Position numbers and translations under genes: made by a program
In this document: piece by piece, positions 9,303 to 19,899 of the stretch
Layout of the letters: each line of letters starts with the position of its first letter
How positions within the stretch are numbered: position 1 is the first letter of the stretch
DNA from: Mycolicibacterium aurum
GTDB lineage: Bacteria; Actinomycetota; Actinomycetes; Mycobacteriales; Mycobacteriaceae
DNA length: 64,000 bases
NCBI RefSeq assembly: GCF_900637195.1
Contig: NZ_LR134356.1
Span: 1,116,001 to 1,180,000 of the forward strand
Direction of reading: 5' to 3'
The notes under the pieces: model-generated
Told to the model about the DNA's origin: nothing
The model's database searches: none
What the model saw: the letters and a program-made list of their open reading frames with translations, nothing else

Positions 9303-9331
9303 TTGGAGCACGCCGGTTCGTCAGGCATACT
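9303..9331 (+). promoter_or_regulatory. S10 operon promoter (rpsJ)
   Basis: TTGGAG (9303-9308), 17 nt, then CATACT (9326-9331) form a sigma-A type promoter. The same ATTTGGAGCA -35 block and a GGGTTGCC start region recur before rplN, which strengthens the call. Transcription should start near 9338, leaving a leader of about 260 nt before rpsJ. Confidence 0.7.
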
Positions 9332-9337
9332 GTTCGG

Positions 9338-9596
9338 GTTGCCTTGAGCCGGATTGGTGCCGTTACGGAACCGCCAGCCAGGGCATGCGACCGGCGTCCT
9401 TTACGGGGCGCATCCGGTCCCCACCTCGATCGCGACGTAAATCCGCCGCGAATGAGCGTGCGTTCGGGCGACACACCCGACCGCGGGGGTCGGTGAACCA
9501 TAGACAGGTAAACAGCGGCGGCACAGCCAGGCCCATGGTCTTCAGGGATTTCCATGGGCACCGGGGAAAGCCCGTTAGTAGTGAGGTAGGAGAAGC
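9338..9596 (+). promoter_or_regulatory. Structured 5' leader of the S10 operon
   Basis: This gap between the promoter and rpsJ has no convincing gene. It holds several inverted repeats: GACCGG/CCGGTC (9389-9394, 9414-9419), CCGACC/GGTCGG (9477-9482, 9488-9493) and a perfect 8-bp pair GCCCATGG/CCATGGGC (9531-9538, 9552-9559) with a 13-nt loop. The last hairpin ends 37 nt before the start codon. The length and structure recall ribosomal-protein leaders that bind a ribosomal protein for feedback control. That function is inference here. Confidence 0.5.
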
Positions 9597-9902
9597 GTGG
9601 CGGGACAAAAGATCCGCATCAGGCTCAAGGCCTACGACCATGAGGCCATCGATGCCTCTGCGCGCAAGATCGTCGAGACGGTCACCCGGACGGGCGCCAG
9701 CGTGGTCGGCCCTGTGCCGCTTCCGACTGAGAAGAACGTGTACTGCGTCATTCGGTCCCCGCACAAGTACAAGGACTCGCGGGAGCACTTCGAGATGCGT
9801 ACCCACAAGCGGTTGATCGACATCCTCGACCCGACGCCGAAGACCGTTGACGCCCTCATGCGCATCGATCTGCCGGCCAGCGTCGACGTCAACATCCAGT
9901 AG
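9597..9902 (+). CDS. rpsJ: 30S ribosomal protein S10
   Basis: 101 aa, GTG start preceded by GAGGTAGGAGA. The sequence [20 protein letters not shown] is near-universal S10. It is the first gene of the S10 operon; S10 also joins NusB in transcription antitermination. rplC follows 15 bp downstream. Confidence 0.98.
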
Positions 9903-9917
9903 GAGAACCAGAGATTC

Positions 9918-10574
9918 ATGGCTAGAAAAGGAATTCTGGGCACCAAGCTGGGCATGACGCAGGTGTTCGACGAGAACAACAAGGTCGTGCCGGTGACGGT
10001 CGTGAAGGCCGGGCCCAATGTCGTGACGCGCATCCGTACCCCGGAGCGTGACGGATACAGCGCCGTGCAGCTCGCCTACGGCGAGATCAGCCCGCGCAAG
10101 GTCACCAAGCCGGTGACGGGTCAGTACGCCGCCGCAGGCGTCAACCCGCGCCGCCACCTCGCCGAGTTCCGGCTCGACGACGAGGCTGCCGCTGCCGAGT
10201 ACGAGGTCGGCCAGGAGCTGACCGCGGAGATCTTCGCCGACGGCGCCTTCGTCGACGTGACCGGAACCAGCAAGGGCAAGGGCTTCGCCGGCACCATGAA
10301 GCGTCACGGCTTCAAGGGCCAGGGCGCCAGCCACGGTGCGCAGGCCGTGCACCGCCGGCCGGGTTCCATCGGCGGCTGCGCCACCCCGGGCCGCGTGTTC
10401 AAGGGCACGCGCATGTCCGGCCGCATGGGTAGCGACCGAATCACCACCCAGAACCTCAAGGTGCACAAGGTCGACGCCGAGAACGGTGTGCTGTTGATCA
10501 AGGGCGCCATCCCCGGTCGTAACGGTGGACTGGTTGTTGTCCGCACCGCAATCAAGCGAGGCGAGAAGGCATAA
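9918..10574 (+). CDS. rplC: 50S ribosomal protein L3
   Basis: 218 aa. It starts [20 protein letters not shown] and contains the conserved GxTKGKGF-like segment ([20 protein letters not shown]) and the [17 protein letters not shown] loop that reaches the peptidyl-transferase centre. Its stop overlaps the rplD ATG by one base (TAATG), so the genes are tightly coupled. Confidence 0.98.
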   Translation: MARKGILGTKLGMTQVFDENNKVVPVTVVKAGPNVVTRIRTPERDGYSAVQLAYGEISPRKVTKPVTGQYAAAGVNPRRHLAEFRLDDEAAAAEYEVGQELTAEIFADGAFVDVTGTSKGKGFAGTMKRHGFKGQGASHGAQAVHRRPGSIGGCATPGRVFKGTRMSGRMGSDRITTQNLKVHKVDAENGVLLIKGAIPGRNGGLVVVRTAIKRGEKA

Positions 10575-11239
10575 TGAGCACTCAGGATCGAAAAATCCCG
10601 GTATTGACGCCGGCAGGCAAGAAGGACGGCAGCGTCGACCTTCCTGCCGAGTTGTTCGACGTCGAGCCCAATATCGCGTTGATGCACCAGGTGGTGACCG
10701 CCCAGTTGGCGGCCAAGCGCCAGGGCACGCACGCGACCAAGACCCGCGCGATGGTCTCCGGTGGCGGCAAGAAGCCGTACCGCCAGAAGGGCACCGGCCG
10801 CGCGCGTCAGGGCTCGACCCGCGCACCGCAGTTCACCGGTGGTGGCGTCGTGCACGGCCCGCAGCCGCGCGACTACAGCCAGCGGACCCCGAAGAAAATG
10901 ATCGCGGCCGCACTGCGGCACGCGCTCTCGGACCGGGCCCGCAACGACCGGATCCACGCGGTCACCGAGCTGATCGAGGGTCAGAGCCCGTCGACCAAGA
11001 CCGCCAAGGCGTTCCTGGCGTCGCTGACCACCCGTAAGCAGGTGCTCATCGTCATCGGCCGCACCGACGAGGCCGGCGCGCTGAGCGTTCGCAATCTGCC
11101 TGGCGTGCATGTGATTTCGCCCGACCAGCTCAACACCTACGACGTCCTCAAGGCCGACGACGTGGTGTTCAGCGTGGAGGCCTTGAACGCCTACATCGCG
11201 GCCAACACGAAGACTGAGAACGAGGAGGTGTCGGCCTGA
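10574..11239 (+). CDS. rplD: 50S ribosomal protein L4
   Basis: 221 aa. The [20 protein letters not shown] loop of L4, which lines the exit tunnel, is present. In E. coli L4 is the feedback regulator of the S10 operon; whether it acts on the leader at 9338-9596 in mycobacteria is not known. It overlaps rplC and rplW by one base each. Confidence 0.98.
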   Translation: MSTQDRKIPVLTPAGKKDGSVDLPAELFDVEPNIALMHQVVTAQLAAKRQGTHATKTRAMVSGGGKKPYRQKGTGRARQGSTRAPQFTGGGVVHGPQPRDYSQRTPKKMIAAALRHALSDRARNDRIHAVTELIEGQSPSTKTAKAFLASLTTRKQVLIVIGRTDEAGALSVRNLPGVHVISPDQLNTYDVLKADDVVFSVEALNAYIAANTKTENEEVSA

Positions 11240-11541
11240 TGGCAACCGTGACCGATCCCCGCGACATCATCCTGTCCCCGGTGATCTCCGAGAAGTCCTA
11301 CGGGCTCATCGAGGACAACGTGTACACGTTCGTCGTGCACCCGGACTCGAACAAGACCCAGATCAAGATCGCGATCGAGAAGATCTTCAAGGTCAAGGTC
11401 GATTCCGTGAACACACTGAACCGTCAGGGCAAGCGCAAGCGCACCCGTGCCGGCTTCGGCCAGCGCAAGGGCACCAAGCGCGCCATCGTCACGCTGGCCG
11501 CGGGAAGCAAGCCCATCGATCTGTTCGGAGCGCCGGCCTAG
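11239..11541 (+). CDS. rplW: 50S ribosomal protein L23
   Basis: 100 aa. The [19 protein letters not shown] start and the [20 protein letters not shown] segment are typical of L23, which sits at the tunnel exit and docks SRP and trigger factor. The start overlaps the rplD stop by one base (TGATG). Confidence 0.98.
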   Translation: MATVTDPRDIILSPVISEKSYGLIEDNVYTFVVHPDSNKTQIKIAIEKIFKVKVDSVNTLNRQGKRKRTRAGFGQRKGTKRAIVTLAAGSKPIDLFGAPA

Positions 11542-11563
11542 AGCCGGCAGGGAGATATAGAAG

Positions 11564-12403
11564 ATGGCTATTCGCAAGTACAAGCCGACGACCCCGGGTC
11601 GCCGCGGTTCGAGCGTGTCCGACTTCGCCGAGATCACTCGCGATCACCCGGAGAAGTCACTGGTCCGCCCGTTGCACGGCAAGGGTGGACGTAACGCCCA
11701 CGGCCGGATCACCACCCGGCACAAGGGCGGCGGCCACAAGCGCGCCTACCGCCTGATCGACTTCCGTCGCCACGACAAGGACGGCGTCGACGCCAAGGTC
11801 GCCCATATCGAGTACGACCCGAACCGCACCGCGAACATCGCGCTGCTGCACTACCTGGACGGCGAGAAGCGCTACATCATCGCGCCGCAGGGTCTCAAGC
11901 AGGGCGCGGTCGTGGAGTCGGGCGCCAACGCCGACATCAAGCCGGGCAACAACCTGCCGCTGCGCAACATCCCCGCGGGCACGCTGATCCATGCGGTCGA
12001 GCTGCGTCCCGGTGGTGGAGCCAAGCTGGCCCGCTCGGCCGGTGCGTCGATCCAGCTGCTGGGCAAGGAGGGCACCTACGCCTCCCTGCGTATGCCCAGC
12101 GGTGAGATCCGCCGCGTCGACGTGCGCTGCCGCGCCACCGTCGGTGAGGTCGGCAACGCCGAGCAGGCGAACATCAACTGGGGCAAGGCCGGCCGTATGC
12201 GGTGGAAGGGCAAGCGCCCCACCGTCCGCGGTGTCGTGATGAACCCGGTCGACCACCCGCACGGCGGTGGTGAGGGTAAGACCTCCGGTGGCCGTCACCC
12301 AGTGAGCCCGTGGGGCAAGCCGGAAGGCCGCACCCGCAAGCCCAAGAAGTCGAGCGACAAGCTCATCGTCCGTCGCCGGCGCACCGGCAAGAACAAGCGC
12401 TAG
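11564..12403 (+). CDS. rplB: 50S ribosomal protein L2
   Basis: 279 aa, full length. It begins [20 protein letters not shown] and has the conserved [20 protein letters not shown] segment whose histidine lies near the peptidyl-transferase centre. GGAGATATAGA precedes the ATG. It lies 22 bp after rplW and 18 bp before rpsS. Confidence 0.98.
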   Translation: MAIRKYKPTTPGRRGSSVSDFAEITRDHPEKSLVRPLHGKGGRNAHGRITTRHKGGGHKRAYRLIDFRRHDKDGVDAKVAHIEYDPNRTANIALLHYLDGEKRYIIAPQGLKQGAVVESGANADIKPGNNLPLRNIPAGTLIHAVELRPGGGAKLARSAGASIQLLGKEGTYASLRMPSGEIRRVDVRCRATVGEVGNAEQANINWGKAGRMRWKGKRPTVRGVVMNPVDHPHGGGEGKTSGGRHPVSPWGKPEGRTRKPKKSSDKLIVRRRRTGKNKR

Positions 12404-12421
12404 GCCGGGAAGGATCACACG

Positions 12422-12703
12422 ATGCCACGCAGCCTGAAGAAGGGCCCGTTCGTCGACGACCATCTGCTCAAGAAGGTCGACGTCCAGAACGACAAGAACA
12501 CCAAGCAGGTCATCAAGACCTGGTCCCGTCGCTCCACCATCATCCCGGACTTCATCGGGCACACCTTCGCCGTCCACGACGGTCGCAAGCATGTCCCGGT
12601 GTTCGTCACCGAGGCGATGGTCGGCCACAAGCTGGGCGAGTTCGCTCCCACCCGGACGTTCAAGGGTCACATCAAGGACGACCGGAAGTCCAAGAGGCGC
12701 TAG
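12422..12703 (+). CDS. rpsS: 30S ribosomal protein S19
   Basis: 93 aa. [19 protein letters not shown] and the [20 protein letters not shown] core identify S19 of the small-subunit head, near the A-site finger. The rplV ATG follows after 3 bases. Confidence 0.98.
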   Translation: MPRSLKKGPFVDDHLLKKVDVQNDKNTKQVIKTWSRRSTIIPDFIGHTFAVHDGRKHVPVFVTEAMVGHKLGEFAPTRTFKGHIKDDRKSKRR

Positions 12704-12706
12704 AAA

Positions 12707-14031
<1,325 letters not shown>

Positions 14032-14033
14032 TC

Positions 14034-14450
14034 ATGCTGATTCCCCGCAAGGTCAAGCACCGCAAGCAGCACCACCCGCGTCAGCGCGGCATCGCCAGCG
14101 GCGGCACCTCGGTGAGCTTCGGTGACTACGGCATCCAGGCCCTGGGCCATGCCTACATCACCAACCGGCAGATCGAGTCCGCTCGTATCGCCATCAACCG
14201 GCACATCAAGCGTGGCGGCAAGGTGTGGATCAACATCTTCCCCGACCGCCCGCTGACCAAGAAGCCCGCCGAGACCCGCATGGGTTCCGGTAAGGGTTCG
14301 CCGGAGTGGTGGGTCGCGAACGTCAAGCCCGGACGCGTGCTGTTCGAGCTCAGCTACCCCGACGAGAAGGTCGCCAGGGAAGCCCTGACCCGCGCAATCC
14401 ACAAGCTGCCGATCAAGGCACGCATCGTGACGAGAGAGGAGCAGTTCTGA
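14034..14450 (+). CDS. rplP: 50S ribosomal protein L16
   Basis: 138 aa. [18 protein letters not shown] and [20 protein letters not shown] are L16 signatures; the protein helps position A-site tRNA. Its TGA overlaps the rpmC ATG by one base. Confidence 0.98.
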   Translation: MLIPRKVKHRKQHHPRQRGIASGGTSVSFGDYGIQALGHAYITNRQIESARIAINRHIKRGGKVWINIFPDRPLTKKPAETRMGSGKGSPEWWVANVKPGRVLFELSYPDEKVAREALTRAIHKLPIKARIVTREEQF

Positions 14451-14683
14451 TGGCAGTCGGAATTTCGACCGGCGAACTGCGCGAGCTCACCGATGATGAA
14501 CTGACCGACAAGCTCCGCGAGTCGAAGGAAGAGCTGTTCAACCTGCGCTTCCAGATGGCGACCGGCCAGCTTGCCAACAACCGCCGGCTGCGTCTGGTCC
14601 GGCAGGAGATCGCACGCCTTTACACGGTGCTGCGCGAACGTGAGTTGGGTCTGGCCGCCGGACCCGGAGGTGAGGATTCCTGA
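14450..14683 (+). CDS. rpmC: 50S ribosomal protein L29
   Basis: 77 aa from the ATG that overlaps the rplP stop. [20 protein letters not shown], then [20 protein letters not shown], is the two-helix L29 protein near the tunnel exit. A longer in-frame reading starting inside rplP is not needed. It overlaps rpsQ by one base. Confidence 0.97.
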   Translation: MAVGISTGELRELTDDELTDKLRESKEELFNLRFQMATGQLANNRRLRLVRQEIARLYTVLRERELGLAAGPGGEDS

Positions 14684-14982
14684 TGGCAGATACCAAGAAG
14701 GGCGAGAAGCACACGCCCCGCACGGAGGAGACCCGGGGCCGTCGCAAGACGGCGATCGGCTACGTCGTGTCCGACAAGATGCAGAAGACCATCGTGGTCG
14801 AGCTCGAGTCGCGCAAGAGCCACCCGTTGTACGGCAAGATCATTCGCACCACCACGAAGGTCAAGGCGCACGACGAGAACGAGTCTGCCGGCGTCGGCGA
14901 CCGCGTCTCGCTGATGGAGACCCGGCCGCTGTCGGCGACCAAGCGCTGGCGCCTCGTCGAGGTCCTCGAGCGCGCCAAGTAA
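14683..14982 (+). CDS. rpsQ: 30S ribosomal protein S17
   Basis: 99 aa. [20 protein letters not shown] and [20 protein letters not shown] identify S17. It has a short charged N-terminal extension, less than in the longer M. tuberculosis protein. It is the last gene of this operon; a strong terminator follows within about 35 bp. Confidence 0.97.
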   Translation: MADTKKGEKHTPRTEETRGRRKTAIGYVVSDKMQKTIVVELESRKSHPLYGKIIRTTTKVKAHDENESAGVGDRVSLMETRPLSATKRWRLVEVLERAK

Positions 14983-15015
14983 GCAGCTCGACGGCATACC
15001 GCCCAAACGCGTAAG

Positions 15016-15049
15016 ACCCCCGCATGCCCACTGGGCGGCGGGGGTTTTC
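15016..15049 (+). terminator. Rho-independent terminator of the S10 operon
   Basis: ACCCCCGC (15016-15023) pairs perfectly with GCGGGGGT (15038-15045), and an inner GCCC/GGGC pair (15026-15029, 15033-15036) tightens the loop; TTTTC follows. It separates rpsQ from the sulfatase cassette. Confidence 0.85.
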
Positions 15050-15082
15050 GCATGTCAGCGGGTCCGGGGTGTCTCGCGGGTG

Positions 15083-15088
15083 TACTCT
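15083..15088 (+). promoter_or_regulatory. Leaderless -10 element of atsA
   Basis: TACTCT fits the mycobacterial TANNNT -10 and is 6 nt before the GTG at 15095, so transcription would start on the start codon. The transcript would thus be independent of the S10 operon, in agreement with the terminator just upstream. Confidence 0.55.
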
Positions 15089-15094
15089 CCGGGC

Positions 15095-17446
15095 GTGACG
15101 ACGGAATTCAAGGGCAAGATCGAGCTCGACATCCGGGATTCCGAGCCGGATTGGGGACCGTACGCGGCTCCGACCGCGCAACCGGATGCGCCGAACGTGC
15201 TGTACCTCGTCTGGGACGACATCGGTATCGGTACCTGGGACTGTTTCGGCGGGCTGGTCGAGATGCCCGCGATGAACCGGATAGCCGAACGAGGAGTCCG
15301 GCTTTCGCAATTCCACACCACCGCGCTGTGTTCGCCGACGCGGGCGTCGCTGCTCACCGGACGCAACGCCACCACCGTGGGCATGGCGACCATCGAGGAA
15401 TTCACCGACGGGTTCCCGAACTGCAACGGACGCATTCCGTTCGACACCGCCCTGCTCTCCGAAGTTCTGGTCGACAACGGATACAACACCTACTGCGTCG
15501 GCAAGTGGCACCTCACCCCGCTGGAAGAGTCCAATCTTGCGGCGACCAAACGGCACTGGCCGCTGGGGCGTGGCTTCGAGCGGTTCTACGGGTTCATGGG
15601 CGGCGAGACCGACCAGTGGTATCCCGACCTGATCCACGACAACCACCCCGTCACACCGCCGGCGACGCCGGAAGAGGGGTACCACCTGTCGAAAGACCTG
15701 GCCGACAAGACCATCGAGTTCATCCGCGACTCCAAGGTCATCGCGCCCACCAAGCCGTGGTTCTCCTACGTGTGCCCCGGCGCCGGGCACGCGCCGCACC
15801 ACGTGTTCAAGGAATGGGCGGACCACTACAGCGGCGTCTTCGACATGGGCTACGAGAACTATCGCGAGATCGTGCTGGAGAACCAGAAGCGGCTCGGCAT
15901 CGTGCCCCCGGACACCGAGTTGTCGCCGATCAACCCGTATCTGGACGTCAAGGGCCCTGGCGGTGAAGACTGGCCCGCCCAAGACACCGTGCGGCCGTGG
16001 GACACGCTGAGCGACGACGAGAAGCGGCTGTTCTCCCGGATGGCCGAGGTCTTCGCCGGCTTCCTGTCCTACACCGACGCCCAGATCGGGCGGATCCTCG
16101 ACTATCTCGAGGAGTCCGGGCAGCTCGACAACACGATCATCGTGGTCATCTCCGACAACGGAGCCAGCGGCGAGGGCGGGCCCAACGGGTCGGTGAACGA
16201 GGTCAAATTCTTCAACGGTTACATCGATGCCGTGGAGGAAAGCCTGAAGGCCTTCGACGAGCTCGGCGGTACACAGACCTACAACCATTACCCGACCGGC
16301 TGGGCGATGGCCTTCAACACCCCGTATAAGTTGTTCAAGCGCTACGCATCTCACGAAGGTGGCATCGCCGACAGCGCGATCATCTCGTGGCCCAACGGAA
16401 TCGCGGCACACGGCGAGGTGCGGGACAACTACGTCAACGTCGCCGACATCACCCCGACGGTGTACGACCTGCTCGACATCACCCCACCGCTGACGGTGCG
16501 GGGCATTGCGCAGAAGCCGTTGGACGGCGTCAGTTTCAAAGTGGCACTGGAGAATCCGACTGCACCCGTCGGCAAGGAGACGCAGTTCTACACGATGCTC
16601 GGCACTCGCGGTATCTGGCACAAGGGATGGTTCGCCGGCGCCGTTCACGCTGCGTCACCTGCCGGGTGGTCGCACTTCGACGACGATCGGTGGGAGCTGT
16701 TCCACATCGAGGCCGACCGCAGCCAGTGTCATGATCTGGCCGCCGAGCACCCGGACAAGCTCGAAGAGCTCAAGGCGCTGTGGTTCTCGGAAGCGCAGCG
16801 GTACAACGGACTTCCGCTGGGTGACCTCAACATCATCGAGACCATGACGCGCTGGCGGCCGTACCTGGCCGGTGAACGGTCGTCGTATGAGTACTACCCG
16901 GGAACCGCCGACGTCGGTCTGGGTGCGGTGGTCGAACTGCGGGGCCGCTCCTTCGCCGTGCTCGCCGAGGTGACCGTCGACGACGGAGGCGCCGACGGCG
17001 TCGTGGTCAAACACGGTGGCGCACATGGCGGATACGTGATGTATCTGCAGGGTGGACGGCTGCATTTCTGCTACAACTTCCTCGGCGAATACGACCAGAC
17101 GCTGTCGTCGCCGGACGCCGTCACCCCGGGTGTGCACACCCTCGGATTCACGTTCTCGCTCACCGGCACCGCGGAAGGCAGCCACACCCCGATCGGCGAT
17201 GCGACGCTCTACATCGACACGGCCCAGGTGGCCGCGCTCGCCGAGATGCGGGTTCATCCCGGGACTTTCGGCCTCGCGGGCGCGTCGCTGAGTGTGGGAC
17301 GCAATTCCGGCTCACCGGTGTCGAGTGCTTTCCAGGCGCCTTTCCCGTTCCGCGGCGGCACCATTGCGCGGGTCAACGTCGACGTCTCGGGTGCGCCGTA
17401 CGCCGATCTGGAACGCGATTTCGCGCGCGCCTTCGCCAGGGACTGA
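15095..17446 (+). CDS. atsA: Arylsulfatase AtsA
   Basis: 783 aa from the GTG at 15095; a GTG at 15080 would add 5 residues but lies upstream of the TACTCT -10 box. The sulfatase motif CSPTRASLLTGR is intact, so its cysteine should be converted to formylglycine. Metal-binding WDDIG near the start, GKWH and SDNGASGEGG are also present. No export signal is seen. The C-terminal 200 residues form a beta-rich region common to the mycobacterial AtsA/AtsD type. An enzyme to make its formylglycine is encoded 0.7 kb downstream. Position between rpsQ and rplN matches M. tuberculosis atsA. Natural substrate unknown. Confidence 0.92.
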   Translation: MTTEFKGKIELDIRDSEPDWGPYAAPTAQPDAPNVLYLVWDDIGIGTWDCFGGLVEMPAMNRIAERGVRLSQFHTTALCSPTRASLLTGRNATTVGMATIEEFTDGFPNCNGRIPFDTALLSEVLVDNGYNTYCVGKWHLTPLEESNLAATKRHWPLGRGFERFYGFMGGETDQWYPDLIHDNHPVTPPATPEEGYHLSKDLADKTIEFIRDSKVIAPTKPWFSYVCPGAGHAPHHVFKEWADHYSGVFDMGYENYREIVLENQKRLGIVPPDTELSPINPYLDVKGPGGEDWPAQDTVRPWDTLSDDEKRLFSRMAEVFAGFLSYTDAQIGRILDYLEESGQLDNTIIVVISDNGASGEGGPNGSVNEVKFFNGYIDAVEESLKAFDELGGTQTYNHYPTGWAMAFNTPYKLFKRYASHEGGIADSAIISWPNGIAAHGEVRDNYVNVADITPTVYDLLDITPPLTVRGIAQKPLDGVSFKVALENPTAPVGKETQFYTMLGTRGIWHKGWFAGAVHAASPAGWSHFDDDRWELFHIEADRSQCHDLAAEHPDKLEELKALWFSEAQRYNGLPLGDLNIIETMTRWRPYLAGERSSYEYYPGTADVGLGAVVELRGRSFAVLAEVTVDDGGADGVVVKHGGAHGGYVMYLQGGRLHFCYNFLGEYDQTLSSPDAVTPGVHTLGFTFSLTGTAEGSHTPIGDATLYIDTAQVAALAEMRVHPGTFGLAGASLSVGRNSGSPVSSAFQAPFPFRGGTIARVNVDVSGAPYADLERDFARAFARD

Positions 17447-17451
17447 TCGCG

Positions 17452-18141
17452 GTGCCCCGCAACCCGGTCGCGGTCCTGCTGCTGAGCGTCATGCTGGTCA
17501 TCCCGGCGTGCAGCAGGACCAGTGACGGGGTGCCGGTGGCGGGCACCGAGCCACCCGGCGCCGCGCCTCCGGGTGCCACCGGGACGCCGTACCCCGGTAA
17601 CTCCGACGACAGCCCGCTGCCCGGAATAGTGCCGCCGGAGCAGACGCCCGCCCCGGCAGGCGCCCCGTGTGTGCCTGCTGACCTGCCGCCGGTGCGGATG
17701 GTCGCGAAGGTCAGCGATCCAGCAGCGCCCACCGCCACTGTCGGTGTCCCCGAGGGCTGGTCGATGTCCTCCGGCGACGGCGACCCGGAGGGTGCACGCC
17801 TGGAGGGACCCGACGGAATGACGGCCGTCGTCACGATCGCGCCGACGACGCTCGACCCCGAGGCGGCGTTCCGCGAGTGGGTCGACGCCCTCACCGACGA
17901 CGCCACCATCAGCACCGTGAGTACGCTGCCCGGCGAATTGTGCGGGTACAGCGGGCAGGAACTGATGGGCAACCTGTCCGACGGCGCCGAATCGGTGGAG
18001 TATCGCGACCGGCTCGTGCACGTCGCTACCACCGGGCAGGCCTACGTGATCGCGGTGCACGTCGAGGCGCCCTCCGGGACAACCGGTTTCGACGAAGCGG
18101 CAACGCTGCTGACCGGCGACTTCGAGATCGGCCTACCCTGA
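17452..18141 (+). CDS. Predicted lipoprotein
   Basis: 229 aa, GTG start 5 bp after atsA. The signal peptide ends in the lipobox VIPAC (Cys at about 17). It is followed by a Pro/Gly/Thr-rich linker and a globular domain (about residues 65-225) with two cysteines (CVPADLPP and GELCGYS) that could form a disulfide. The globular part (VGVPEGWSMSSGDG... AVVTIAPTTLDPEAAFREWV) resembles the LpqN/LpqT group, to which the lipoprotein at 59016 also belongs. It is cotranscribed with atsA by position. Its role is unknown; a link to sulfated cell-envelope compounds is only a guess. Confidence 0.75.
   Translation: MPRNPVAVLLLSVMLVIPACSRTSDGVPVAGTEPPGAAPPGATGTPYPGNSDDSPLPGIVPPEQTPAPAGAPCVPADLPPVRMVAKVSDPAAPTATVGVPEGWSMSSGDGDPEGARLEGPDGMTAVVTIAPTTLDPEAAFREWVDALTDDATISTVSTLPGELCGYSGQELMGNLSDGAESVEYRDRLVHVATTGQAYVIAVHVEAPSGTTGFDEAATLLTGDFEIGLP
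18134..18139 (+). promoter_or_regulatory. Leaderless -10 element of the FGE gene
   Basis: TACCCT, 6 nt before the ATG at 18146, fits TANNNT for a leaderless transcript starting at the start codon. It overlaps the end of the lipoprotein gene. Confidence 0.5.
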
Positions 18142-18145
18142 AGCC

Positions 18146-19027
18146 ATGCTGACCGACCTCGTCGAGCTGGACGGCGGGCCTTTCCGGATGGGCTCGACGC
18201 GGTTCTACCCCGAAGAGGCCCCGGTACACACGGTCACCGTCGCGGCGTTCGCGATGGAGCGACACCCGGTCACCACCGCGCAGTTCGCGTCCTTCGTCGC
18301 CGAGACCGGCTACCGCACCGTTGCCGAGCAGGCGCCCGACCCCGCGCTGTACCCCGGTGCCGCCGCAGCCGATCTGGTGCCGGGAGCCCTGGTGTTCCGC
18401 CCTACCCCGGGACCCGTCGACCTGCGGGACTGGCGGCAGTGGTGGGACTGGGTGCCCGGCGCGGACTGGCGTCACCCGTTCGGCCCGGACGCCGGCGTCG
18501 ATGCCGTGAAGGACCGGGCCGACCACCCGGTGGTGCAGGTCTGCTACACCGACGCGGCGGCGTACGCGAGGTGGGCGGGGAGGCGGCTGCCGACCGAAGC
18601 GGAATGGGAGTTCGCCGCGCGTGGCGGGTCCACGGCCGTGTATGCCTGGGGAGACGAGGCGGCCCCCGGCGGACGGCTGATGGCCAACACGTGGCAGGGC
18701 GCGTTCCCGTACCGCAACGACGGCGCGCTGGGCTGGGCTGGCACCTCGCCCGTCGGGACGTTCCCGCCGAACGCTTACGGCCTGGTCGACATGATCGGCA
18801 ACGTGTGGGAATGGACGACCACGCGGTACGCCGGCCATCACCAGCCTGCGGGGCCGGTCGAGTCGTGCTGCGGTCCGGCGAATCCGGATCCGACGCTCAA
18901 CCAGGCGCTCAAGGGCGGCTCGCACCTGTGCGCGCCGGAGTACTGCCACCGGTATCGCCCCTCCGCCAGGTCGCCGCAGTCCCAGGACAGCGCGACGACG
19001 CACATCGGGTTCCGGTGCGCGGTCTGA
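18146..19027 (+). CDS. Formylglycine-generating enzyme (sulfatase-modifying factor)
   Basis: 293 aa, full-length FGE-sulfatase domain. GGPFRMGSTRFYPEEAPVHT opens it, LPTEAEWEFAARGG and DMIGNVWEWT are family hallmarks, and GGSHLCAPEYCHRYRPSARS carries the two active-site cysteines of aerobic, copper-dependent FGE. It oxidises the sulfatase CxPxR cysteine to formylglycine, so AtsA just upstream is the obvious client. The arrangement atsA ... FGE between rpsQ and rplN matches M. tuberculosis Rv0711-Rv0712, with an extra lipoprotein gene between them here. Confidence 0.95.
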   Translation: MLTDLVELDGGPFRMGSTRFYPEEAPVHTVTVAAFAMERHPVTTAQFASFVAETGYRTVAEQAPDPALYPGAAAADLVPGALVFRPTPGPVDLRDWRQWWDWVPGADWRHPFGPDAGVDAVKDRADHPVVQVCYTDAAAYARWAGRRLPTEAEWEFAARGGSTAVYAWGDEAAPGGRLMANTWQGAFPYRNDGALGWAGTSPVGTFPPNAYGLVDMIGNVWEWTTTRYAGHHQPAGPVESCCGPANPDPTLNQALKGGSHLCAPEYCHRYRPSARSPQSQDSATTHIGFRCAV

Positions 19028-19053
19028 CCGCTCAGGTCAGCGGGCAGCGCGAT

Positions 19054-19082
19054 TTGGAGCATTCCCCGAGCTCACCTACTAT
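19054..19082 (+). promoter_or_regulatory. spc operon promoter (rplN)
   Basis: TTGGAG (19054-19059), 17 nt, TACTAT (19077-19082). The -35 block ATTTGGAGCA and the GGGTTGCC just after the -10 are the same as at the rpsJ promoter, which implies shared control of the two ribosomal operons. Confidence 0.72.
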
Positions 19083-19132
19083 GTAGGGGTTGCCCAGGGC
19101 AGACCTCGGTTATCTCTGCGGAGAAAACCCTG

Positions 19133-19163
19133 CGTGCTCTTTGGGCGACAAAGACCGCGCACG
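19133..19163 (+). promoter_or_regulatory. Hairpin in the spc leader
   Basis: TCTTTG (19138-19143) pairs with CAAAGA (19149-19154) around GGCGA, and the outer CGTGC (19133-19137) pairs with GCACG (19159-19163) across a CCGC bulge. It lies in the leader of about 120 nt between the predicted start near 19089 and rplN. A regulatory role is inference. Confidence 0.4.
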
Positions 19164-19211
19164 TCAGGTCGGCATCTGCCGTGCACACAGTAACCAGGTC
19201 GAGGAGATCTA

Positions 19212-19580
19212 GTGATTCAGCAGGAATCGCGCGTCAAGGTCGCCGACAACACGGGCGCCAAGGAGATCTTGTGCATCCGCGTGCTCGGCGGCTCGTCGCG
19301 CCGCTACGCCGGCATCGGTGATGTCATCGTGGCGACCGTCAAGGACGCCATCCCGGGCGGCAACGTCAAGCGCGGCGACGTCGTCAAGGCCGTCATCGTG
19401 CGCACCGTCAAGGAACGCCGTCGCGCCGACGGCAGCTACATCAAGTTCGACGAGAACGCCGCGGTGATCATCAAGAACGACAACGACCCGCGCGGCACCC
19501 GCATCTTCGGGCCGGTCGGTCGCGAACTGCGCGAGAAGAAGTTCATGAAGATCGTTTCGCTCGCCCCGGAGGTGTTGTAG
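19212..19580 (+). CDS. rplN: 50S ribosomal protein L14
   Basis: 122 aa, GTG start after [31 protein letters not shown] is universal L14, which contacts the 30S subunit through bridge B8. First gene of the spc operon; rplX starts directly after the stop. Confidence 0.98.
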   Translation: MIQQESRVKVADNTGAKEILCIRVLGGSSRRYAGIGDVIVATVKDAIPGGNVKRGDVVKAVIVRTVKERRRADGSYIKFDENAAVIIKNDNDPRGTRIFGPVGRELREKKFMKIVSLAPEVL

Positions 19581-19898
19581 ATGAAGGTCCGTAAGGGCGA
19601 CACGGTGCTCGTGATCTCGGGCAAGGACAAGGGCGCCAAGGGCAAGGTTCTGGTCGCGTACCCGGATCGGGAGAAGGTTCTGGTCGAGGGCGTGAACCGG
19701 ATCAAGAAGCACACTCCCGAGTCACGCACCGAGCGCGGAGCGTCCTCGGGCGGCATCGTCACGCAGGAAGCGCCCATCCCGGTGTCCAACGTGATGCTGC
19801 TCGATTCCGACGGCAAGCCGACCCGCGTCGGATTCCGCAAGGACGACGAGACCGGCAAGAACGTCCGGATCGCCAAGAGCAATGGCAAGGACCTCTGA
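19581..19898 (+). CDS. rplX: 50S ribosomal protein L24
   Basis: 105 aa. A KOW motif ([20 protein letters not shown]) near the N-terminus identifies L24, an assembly initiator of the 50S subunit. The rplE ATG follows after one base. Confidence 0.98.
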   Translation: MKVRKGDTVLVISGKDKGAKGKVLVAYPDREKVLVEGVNRIKKHTPESRTERGASSGGIVTQEAPIPVSNVMLLDSDGKPTRVGFRKDDETGKNVRIAKSNGKDL

Positions 19899-19899
19899 C

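Noticed and set aside
9363..10826. Minus-strand frame over the rpsJ-rplC region
   Set aside because: Antisense to conserved ribosomal genes; composition is that of a shadow.
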